DNA from: Rhodocyclaceae bacterium
GTDB lineage: Bacteria > Pseudomonadota > Gammaproteobacteria > Burkholderiales > Rhodocyclaceae
Direction: 5' to 3'
NCBI GenBank assembly: GCA_020849155.1
Contig: JADLGU010000377.1
Location: forward strand, 1 to 5,296
Length of the DNA: 5,296 bases
Both the position numbers and the translations under genes were made by a program. This document shows, piece by piece, positions 1-4,776 of the stretch. The notes under the pieces were generated by a model that saw only the letters and a program-made list of their open reading frames with translations, did not search any database and was not told the DNA's origin. The first letter of the stretch is position 1. The number at the start of each line of letters is the position of its first letter.

Positions 1-189
1 CCGCCGCTCGACGGCGGCCGCATCGCCGTCAGCCTGCTGCCGCATCGGCTGGCCTGGCAGTTCTCCAAGCTGGAGCCCTACGGCCTGGCGATCCTGCTGG
101 TGCTGCTGTTCACCGATATACTCGGCAGGATCCTCGGGCCGCTCCTGGGCGTGTTCTTCCGCCTGCTCGATACGATTTTCACTTTTTAG
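1..189 (+). CDS. Site-2 protease family (M50) membrane metalloprotease, C-terminal end only
   Basis: This is the last 62 residues of a gene whose start lies before the window; frame 1 is open from base 1 to the TAG at 187-189. The fragment opens with PPLDGGR, the signature of the third conserved M50/site-2 protease motif, in which the Asp (residue 4 here) is a zinc ligand. The HExxH motif would be upstream and cannot be seen. After the motif come SLLPHRLAWQFSKLEPYG and a strongly hydrophobic stretch (about residues 29-58) rich in Leu, Ile, Val and Phe, which fits the last one or two membrane segments of the short YwhC-like class. Family members cut substrates within the inner membrane; the substrate here is unknown. 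trpS follows after only 10 nt, suggesting co-transcription. The family call is fairly sure; the specific role is not. Confidence 0.85.
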   Translation, partial: PPLDGGRIAVSLLPHRLAWQFSKLEPYGLAILLVLLFTDILGRILGPLLGVFFRLLDTIFTF

Positions 190-199
190 CAAACACACA

Positions 200-1402
200 A
201 TGTACGCAGAACGAGTCCTCTCCGGCATGCGCCCCACCGGGCGCCTCCACCTCGGCCACTACCACGGCGTCCTCAAGAACTGGGTCACCCTGCAGAACGA
301 GTACCCCTGCCTGTTCTTCGTCGCCGACTGGCACGCCCTGACCACCGCCTACGACGAGCCCGGCACCATCGAGGAGAACGCCTGGGAGATGGTCATCGAC
401 TGGCTGGCCGCCGGCGTCGACCCCTCGCAGGCCACCCTGTTCATCCAGTCGCGGGTGCCGGAGCACGCCGAGTTGCACCTGCTGCTGTCGATGATGACCC
501 CGCTCGGCTGGCTCGAGCGGGTGCCGACCTACAAGGACCAGCAGGAGAAGCTGGAGCACAAGGATCTCTCCACCTACGGCTTCCTCGGCTACCCGCTGCT
601 GCAGTCGGCCGACATCCTCATCTACCGCGCCAACCGCGTGCCGGTGGGCGAGGACCAGGTGCCGCACATCGAGTTCTCGCGCGAGATCGCCCGCCGCTTC
701 AACCATCTCTACGGGCGCGAGGCGGACTTCGAGGAAAAGGCCCGGACGGCGGTGAAGAAGCTCGGCGCCAAGCGCGCCAAGCTGTACGAGGAGCTGCGCA
801 CCCGCTTCCAGCAGGACGGCGACCACCAGGCGCTGGAGCGCGCCCACGCGCTCCTCGACGAGGTGCAGAATCTGCCGCTGGCGGACCGCGAGCGCCTGTT
901 CGGCTTCCTCGAGGGGACCAGCAAGATGATCCTGGTCGAGCCTGGCGCGCTGCTCACCGAGGCCGCCAAGATGCCCGGCCTCGATGGCCAGAAGATGTCC
1001 AAGTCCTACAACAACGCCATCTTCCTGCGCGAGAGCGCCGATTCGGTGACCAAGAAGATCCGCACCATGCAGACCGACCCGGCACGGGTGCGTCGCACCG
1101 ACCCGGGCGACCCGGACAAGTGTCCGGTCTGGCAGTTCCACCTGGTGTACTCGGACGAGGGCACCAAGCAGTGGGTGCAGCAGGGCTGCCGCAGCGCCGG
1201 CATCGGCTGCATAGAGTGCAAGCATCCGGTGATCGACGCCGTGCTGAAGGAGCAGGAGCCGATGCACGAACGGGCCCAGGCCTACATCGACGACCCGACC
1301 CTGGTGCGCAACATCATCGCCGACGGCTGCGAGCGGGCCAGGAAGCTCGCCACCGAGACCATGCGCGACGTGCGCGAGGCCATCGGCCTGAACTACACAT
1401 GA
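200..1402 (+). CDS. trpS: Tryptophanyl-tRNA synthetase, long form with putative Fe-S cysteines
   Basis: This class I cytoplasmic synthetase charges tRNA-Trp with tryptophan using ATP (EC 6.1.1.2). The Rossmann fold starts with LSGMRPTGRLHLGHYHGVL; HLGH (residues 17-20) is the HIGH motif. KMSKS is at residues 265-269, inside PGLDGQKMSKSYNN. At 400 aa it is longer than the roughly 330-aa E. coli enzyme, mainly through an insertion of about 70 charged residues (around 174-250) between FNHLYG and the KMSKS loop; long forms of this kind are known in beta- and gammaproteobacteria. Cys308, Cys330, Cys337 and Cys340 form C-x21-C-x6-C-x2-C, close to the [4Fe-4S] site described for Thermotoga maritima TrpRS. 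The ATG at 200 leaves only MYAER before the conserved fold, so the start is well fixed, although no good Shine-Dalgarno sequence precedes it. Its TGA overlaps the next start (ATGA). Confidence 0.97.
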   Translation: MYAERVLSGMRPTGRLHLGHYHGVLKNWVTLQNEYPCLFFVADWHALTTAYDEPGTIEENAWEMVIDWLAAGVDPSQATLFIQSRVPEHAELHLLLSMMTPLGWLERVPTYKDQQEKLEHKDLSTYGFLGYPLLQSADILIYRANRVPVGEDQVPHIEFSREIARRFNHLYGREADFEEKARTAVKKLGAKRAKLYEELRTRFQQDGDHQALERAHALLDEVQNLPLADRERLFGFLEGTSKMILVEPGALLTEAAKMPGLDGQKMSKSYNNAIFLRESADSVTKKIRTMQTDPARVRRTDPGDPDKCPVWQFHLVYSDEGTKQWVQQGCRSAGIGCIECKHPVIDAVLKEQEPMHERAQAYIDDPTLVRNIIADGCERARKLATETMRDVREAIGLNYT

Positions 1403-1881
1403 GCTCCGGCATGGCGCACGGCAAGGACGCTGAAGCGAAGCTGCTGGCCTCTATCCATGAGGTGTTTGCAGAGAAGATTCCTTTCAACAAGGTGCTCGGC
1501 CTGGATGTCGTTTCCCTGGCGAACGAGACCCCGGTGCTGCGCTTCGCCATGCGCCCCGAACTGGTCGGCAACTACATGCGCGGCAACCTGCACGGTGGCG
1601 TCATCTCGTCGGTGATCGATGTCTGCGGCGGGCTGACGGCCTTTCTCGGCCTGCAGAAGAAGCTGCGCGACGTCTCGATCGAGGAGCGCCTGCAGCGCTT
1701 CGCCCGCATCGGCACCATCGACATGCGCGTCGATTACCTGCGCCCAGGACTCGGCGCCTGGTTCGAGGCCAAGGGCTACATCCTGCGTACCGGCAACAAG
1801 GTGGCGGTGACCCGCATGGAACTGCACAACGACAGCGGCGAGCTGATCGCCATCGGCACCGGCGCCTACACTGTCGCTTGA
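1399..1881 (+). CDS. yigI: Hotdog-fold acyl-CoA thioesterase, YigI/PaaI type
   Basis: This 160-aa protein belongs to the PaaI-like hotdog thioesterases and hydrolyses acyl-CoA in the cytoplasm. It closely resembles E. coli YigI, a medium/long-chain acyl-CoA thioesterase. The active-site helix reads NLHGGVISSVIDVCGG: H65-G66-G67 followed by Asp74, at the expected catalytic acid position. The stretch GTIDMRVDYLRPG and then RTGNKVAVTRMELHN match the conserved second half of YigI. Single-domain proteins of this type are usually 140-160 aa, so it looks complete. I chose the ATG at 1399, which overlaps the trpS stop as ATGA and suggests translational coupling; an in-frame ATG at 1411 would remove four residues. 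The frame is open further upstream inside trpS, but that part encodes nothing recognisable. scpA begins 7 nt after the stop. Its substrate and its link to neighbouring genes are unknown; the symbol rests on similarity. Confidence 0.88.
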   Translation: MSSGMAHGKDAEAKLLASIHEVFAEKIPFNKVLGLDVVSLANETPVLRFAMRPELVGNYMRGNLHGGVISSVIDVCGGLTAFLGLQKKLRDVSIEERLQRFARIGTIDMRVDYLRPGLGAWFEAKGYILRTGNKVAVTRMELHNDSGELIAIGTGAYTVA

Positions 1882-1888
1882 AAATGAC

Positions 1889-2752
1889 ATGGAACCCATG
1901 AACGTCGAGACCGCCGCAACGCCTGCTCCGGAACCGGTCCACGTCGCCAAGCTTTACGGCGAGCCGATGCCGGAGATGCCGAAGGACCTCTACATCCCGC
2001 CCGACGCGCTGGAGGTCTACCTCGAATCCTTCGAGGGCCCGCTCGACCTGTTGCTCTACCTGATCCGCAAGGCCAACATCAACATCCTCGACATCCCGAT
2101 GGCGCCGCTGACTTCGCAGTACCTCGTCTATGTCGAGGCGATGCGGGCGCGCAACCTGGAGCTGGCCGCCGAGTACCTGCTGATGGCGGCCATGCTGCTG
2201 GAGATCAAATCGCGCATGCTGTTGCCGCGGCCGAAGCGGGTCGAGGAAGCGGAGGAAGCCCTCGATCCGCGCGCCGAGCTGGTGCGCCGGCTGCTCGAAT
2301 ACGAGCAGATGAAGGCCGCCGCCGCCAAGCTCGATGCCCTGCCGCAGGCGATGCGCGACTACCAGTGGGTCTCGATCTGGATCACCGACGCGGCCGTCGA
2401 GCGGCTGCCCGAAGTGAACCTGCACGACCTGCAGGTGGCCTGGCTGTCGCTGATGAAGCACGCCAAGGTGATGCAGCACCACAAGGTGCGGCGCGAGGAG
2501 CTTTCCGTGCGCGAGCACATGAGCATCGTCCTGCGCAAGCTGCAGGGCGGCGCCTACCTCGAGTTCGCCGAGCTGTTCGACCTGACGCTGGGCGTCGCCG
2601 GCCTGGTGGTGAACTTCCTCGCCGTGCTGGAGCTCACCCGCGAGCGCCTGATCGAGGTCAGCCAGCGCGAGGTGTTCGCCCCGATCTATGTAAAATTGGC
2701 CCAATCCGCGAATGGACCGCACGATGTCGACGTCACAACCGTACACCCCTGA
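1889..2752 (+). CDS. scpA: Segregation and condensation protein A (kleisin)
   Basis: ScpA is the kleisin that bridges the two SMC heads and, with ScpB, forms the bacterial condensin that compacts and segregates the chromosome. Of 287 aa, about the first 40 are Pro/Ala-rich and unconserved. The SMC-binding N-terminal domain begins at about residue 41 and holds the hallmark FEGPLDLLLYLIRKANINIL (about 48-67), followed by AAEYLLMAAMLLEIKSRMLL (about 93-112). A charged linker (about 115-150) leads to a C-terminal winged helix (about 205-270) ending VFAPIYVKLA. The tail after residue 271 is the part that overlaps scpB in another frame. The start is ATG 1889 or, three codons later, ATG 1898; neither has a clear ribosome binding site, and the 7-nt gap after the thioesterase suggests coupling. 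No SMC gene is in the window. Confidence 0.96.
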   Translation: MEPMNVETAATPAPEPVHVAKLYGEPMPEMPKDLYIPPDALEVYLESFEGPLDLLLYLIRKANINILDIPMAPLTSQYLVYVEAMRARNLELAAEYLLMAAMLLEIKSRMLLPRPKRVEEAEEALDPRAELVRRLLEYEQMKAAAAKLDALPQAMRDYQWVSIWITDAAVERLPEVNLHDLQVAWLSLMKHAKVMQHHKVRREELSVREHMSIVLRKLQGGAYLEFAELFDLTLGVAGLVVNFLAVLELTRERLIEVSQREVFAPIYVKLAQSANGPHDVDVTTVHP

Positions 2753-3290
2753 GGAATACAAGCGCGTCCTGGAGACCGCCCTGCTGGCGGCCTCGGACCC
2801 GCTGCCGCTCTCCGACCTGAAGAAGCTGTTCGACGACGAGTTCGACGACGACACCTGGCGGGTGCTGCTCAACGACCTGCGCGCCGAATGGTCCGGGCGC
2901 GGCATCGAGCTGGTGCAGCTGGCCAGCGGCTGGCGCTTCCAGACCAAGCCGGAATATCAGACCTACCTCGACCGCCTGAAGAACGAGAAGCCGCCGCGCT
3001 ATTCGCGGGCCGTGCTGGAGACCCTGGCCATCATCGCCTACCGCCAGCCGGTGACGCGCGGCGACATCGAGGACATCCGCGGCGTCGCCGTCTCGCCCAA
3101 CGTGATCAAGGTGCTGGAGGGCAGGGGATGGATCGACACCGTCGGCCATCGCGACACGCCGGGCCGTCCGGCGCTGTATGCCACGACCAAGCGCTTTCTC
3201 GACGACCTGCGCCTGAGAAGCCTCGCCGAGCTGCCGCCGCTGACCGAAATCGAACGGGTGATGGACCTTGCCGACGCCGCGCAAGCGTAG
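2712..3290 (+). CDS. scpB: Segregation and condensation protein B
   Basis: ScpB dimerises and binds the ScpA linker in the SMC-ScpAB condensin. The 192-aa product shows the two expected winged helices: the first at about residues 14-80 (YKRVLETALLAASDPLPLSD to GWRFQTKPEY), the second at about 97-165, with the family signature SRAVLETLAIIAYRQPVTRG followed by DIEDIRGV and later GRPALYATTKRFLDDL. The length is normal for the family. ATG 2712 gives a 41-nt overlap with scpA; ATG 2724, four codons on, gives 29 nt and has a weak GGA 7 nt upstream, so the start is uncertain by four residues. Either way translation begins inside scpA in a different frame, which fits coupling and roughly matched ScpA/ScpB output. 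The 3' end overlaps rluB by 23 nt. Confidence 0.96.
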   Translation: MDRTMSTSQPYTPEEYKRVLETALLAASDPLPLSDLKKLFDDEFDDDTWRVLLNDLRAEWSGRGIELVQLASGWRFQTKPEYQTYLDRLKNEKPPRYSRAVLETLAIIAYRQPVTRGDIEDIRGVAVSPNVIKVLEGRGWIDTVGHRDTPGRPALYATTKRFLDDLRLRSLAELPPLTEIERVMDLADAAQA

Positions 3291-4203
3291 TCCCTTCCGG
3301 CCGCCGGCGACCCGGGACGGCGAGGCCCCGTCCCGCGGCCGGCGGCTGCCCGACGGACGCAAGGAGGCGGACGGCAACCGCGCCGCGCCAGAGGCCCGAC
3401 CGCGCTCCGGCGGGCGCCGGAGCCAGCCGTCCAGCCAGCTAGTCCAGGGCGAACCCCAGAAGCTGCACAAGATGCTGGCGCAGGCCGGCCTCGGCTCGCG
3501 CCGCGAGCTGGAGGATTGGATCGTCGCCGGCAGGGTGAGCGTGAACGGCAAGCCGGCCCATGTCGGCCAGCGCATCGGCCCGGAGGACCGCATCCGGGTG
3601 AACGGTCGACTGGTCAACCTGCGCTTCGCCCCGCGCACCCCGCGCGTCCTGCTCTACCACAAGGTCGAGGGGGAGATCGTTTCCCGCGACGATCCGGAAG
3701 GCCGCCCCACGGTCTTCGACCGCCTGCCGCGCATCGGTGGCGGCCGCTGGGTGAACATCGGCCGCCTCGACTTCAACACCGAGGGGCTGCTGATGTTCAC
3801 CAGCAGCGGCGAACTGGCCAACCGTCTGATGCATCCGCGCTACGATCTGGAGCGCGAGTACGCCGTGCGCGTCATCGGCGAACTGAGCGAGGCGCAGGAG
3901 CAAACCCTGCTGGAGGGGGTCGAGCTGGAGGACGGCACGGCCCATTTCAATTCGATCTATTCCCGCGGCGGGGAGGGCACCAACCGCTGGTACCACGTCG
4001 CGCTCAACGAAGGCCGCAACCGCGAGGTACGGCGCCTGTTCGAGGCCATCGGCGTCCAGGTCAGCCGGCTGATCCGGGTGCGTTTCGGGCCGGTATCGAT
4101 GCCGCCGCGCCTCAAGCGGGGCATGATCGTCGAACTGCCCGAGGAGGAAGTCCGCGCCCTGATGAAGGCCCTGCCGGCCGCCAAAGCCAGCGAACGATTG
4201 TAG
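3268..4203 (+). CDS. rluB: 23S rRNA pseudouridine synthase RluB, TTG start, basic N-terminal extension
   Basis: This RsuA-family enzyme, by homology with E. coli RluB, converts U2605 of 23S rRNA to pseudouridine. An S4 RNA-binding domain starts at about residue 64 (QKLHKMLAQAGLGSRRELED). The catalytic motif GRLDFNTEGLL carries the nucleophile Asp168. DDPEGRPTVFDRLP lies before it, and EGRNREVRRL (from about 248) with VSRLIRVRFG after it; these match RluB more closely than RluE or RluF. The start must be near 3268: the frame has a TGA at 3259-3261, TTG 3268 is the first start codon after it, and the next ATG or GTG is Met69, inside the S4 domain. TTG initiation adds about 63 residues rich in Arg, Pro, Gly and Ser, probably disordered. 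E. coli RluB has its basic low-complexity tail at the other end. The gene overlaps scpB by 23 nt. Confidence 0.94.
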   Translation: MPTPRKRSPFRPPATRDGEAPSRGRRLPDGRKEADGNRAAPEARPRSGGRRSQPSSQLVQGEPQKLHKMLAQAGLGSRRELEDWIVAGRVSVNGKPAHVGQRIGPEDRIRVNGRLVNLRFAPRTPRVLLYHKVEGEIVSRDDPEGRPTVFDRLPRIGGGRWVNIGRLDFNTEGLLMFTSSGELANRLMHPRYDLEREYAVRVIGELSEAQEQTLLEGVELEDGTAHFNSIYSRGGEGTNRWYHVALNEGRNREVRRLFEAIGVQVSRLIRVRFGPVSMPPRLKRGMIVELPEEEVRALMKALPAAKASERL

Positions 4204-4227
4204 TTTCCGGGCATCTTCTGCTACAAT
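4198..4227 (+). promoter_or_regulatory. Probable sigma70 promoter with extended -10 for rimP-nusA
   Basis: TACAAT at 4222-4227 matches the -10 consensus at 5 of 6 bases and is preceded by TG plus one base (4219-4221), an extended -10. A weaker -35, TTGTAG (4198-4203), lies 18 nt upstream and is made of the last codon and stop of rluB. The predicted start of transcription is near 4234, giving a leader of about 90 nt before rimP. Local AT content is well above the surrounding coding DNA. The call rests on motif and position only. Confidence 0.6.
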
Positions 4228-4323
4228 TTCAAAGTTTTCCGATGAGATAACACCCTTCGCGGCCGCGGATGGGCTCCGGAAAAGCGTTGGATGGGCGTTT
4301 CGCCCATTTTTTATTTGTGGCGC
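4228..4323 (+). promoter_or_regulatory. rimP-nusA leader region
   Basis: This untranslated stretch lies between the probable promoter and rimP. It contains a two-codon reading frame, ATG AGA TAA (4242-4250), a GCGGCCGC palindrome (4259-4266), two copies of GGATGGGC (4267-4274 and 4289-4296) and the terminator hairpin. I recognise no tRNA or known riboswitch in it. In E. coli the equivalent operon begins with metY and is controlled through its leader; here no tRNA is present. The features together suggest a transcription attenuator, which is an inference. Confidence 0.45.
4291..4312 (+). terminator. Intrinsic terminator hairpin just before rimP
   Basis: A perfect 7-bp inverted repeat, ATGGGCG (4291-4297) and CGCCCAT (4301-4307), encloses a TTT loop and is followed directly by TTTTT (4308-4312) and then ATTTGT. 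Two G-U pairs (G4290-U4308 and G4289-U4309) could lengthen the stem. It could end the transcript from the upstream trpS-rluB unit, which has no other terminator, and also reduce transcription from the promoter at 4198-4227. Only 11 nt separate its T run from the rimP start. Confidence 0.82.
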
Positions 4324-4752
4324 ATGGAACTGGCAAAGATCATCGAGCAGGCGGTCGGCGGCCTGGGTTACGAACTGGTGGATTTCGAGGCCAGCCCGCG
4401 CGCGCGGCTGCTGCGTGTGTTCATCGACTGCCCGAAGGGCGTCACGGTGGACGACTGCGCCGCGGTGAGCAACCACCTGACCCGCCTGTTCGCGGTCGAG
4501 AACATCGACTACGACCGGCTGGAAGTGTCCTCGCCCGGCCTCGACCGGCCGTTGAAGAAAGAAGCCGATTTCGTGCGCTTCGCCGGCCAGGAGGCGCAGC
4601 TGCGGCTGCGACTGGCGGTCAACGGCCAGCGCAATTTCACGGGCGTGCTGGCGGGCGTCGAGGAAGGACGGCTGAAGCTGGCCTGCAACGGCATGATGCA
4701 TGAATTCGAGCTGGACCAGGTGGACAAGGCCCGCCTGGTGCCCAAGTACTGA
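4324..4752 (+). CDS. rimP: Ribosome maturation factor RimP
   Basis: RimP binds free 30S subunits and is needed for their late assembly. The 142-aa product fits the family. Its N-terminal alpha/beta domain contains GLGYELVDFE and LRVFIDCPKGVTVDDCAAVS; the hallmark LEVSSPGLDRPL is at residues 66-77; an SH3-like C-terminal domain (about 85-142) ends in VDKARLVPKY. I chose ATG 4324 because the conserved N-terminus of relatives begins almost at once after it (MELAKIIEQAVGGLGYEL). An in-frame ATG at 4291 lies in the terminator stem and would add 11 unconserved residues. The Shine-Dalgarno sequence is weak (GTGG at 4317-4320). nusA follows after 24 nt, the standard rimP-nusA-infB arrangement. Confidence 0.96.
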   Translation: MELAKIIEQAVGGLGYELVDFEASPRARLLRVFIDCPKGVTVDDCAAVSNHLTRLFAVENIDYDRLEVSSPGLDRPLKKEADFVRFAGQEAQLRLRLAVNGQRNFTGVLAGVEEGRLKLACNGMMHEFELDQVDKARLVPKY

Positions 4753-4765
4753 TTTGAGGATTGGC

Positions 4766-4770
4766 AGGAG
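4766..4770 (+). promoter_or_regulatory. Strong ribosome binding site of nusA
   Basis: AGGAG sits 6 nt before the ATG at 4777. It is the only near-consensus Shine-Dalgarno sequence at a gene start in this window; the other genes appear to use coupling or weak sites. It fixes the nusA start and fits high NusA output. Confidence 0.85.
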
Positions 4771-4776
4771 ACAGGT

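Noticed and set aside
171..199. A possible trpS promoter with -10-like TACGAT at 171-176
   Set aside because: Only 4 of 6 bases match, no -35 appears at proper spacing, and the site lies within the protease coding sequence; co-transcription is as likely.
179..1267. A 362-codon open frame on the - strand across trpS
   Set aside because: It is the antisense shadow of trpS, explained by high third-position GC, with no recognisable domain.
1120..1398. An N-terminal extension of the thioesterase reaching back into trpS
   Set aside because: The extra 93 residues are an Arg/Gly/Ala-rich out-of-frame reading of trpS and are not part of the hotdog family; the ATGA junction at 1399 gives a normal length.
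1601..2947. A 448-codon open frame on the - strand across the thioesterase, scpA and scpB
   Set aside because: It mirrors well-supported + strand genes and has the His/Gln/Leu/Arg-rich make-up typical of antisense frames in GC-rich DNA.
4291..4323. An earlier in-frame RimP start
   Set aside because: The ATG lies in the terminator stem, and the added residues are encoded by the hairpin and U run; RimP relatives start near MELAKII.
4269..4703. An open frame starting in the rimP leader and running through rimP in another phase
   Set aside because: It is Arg/Ala/Gly-rich out-of-frame sequence of rimP with no motif and no ribosome binding site.
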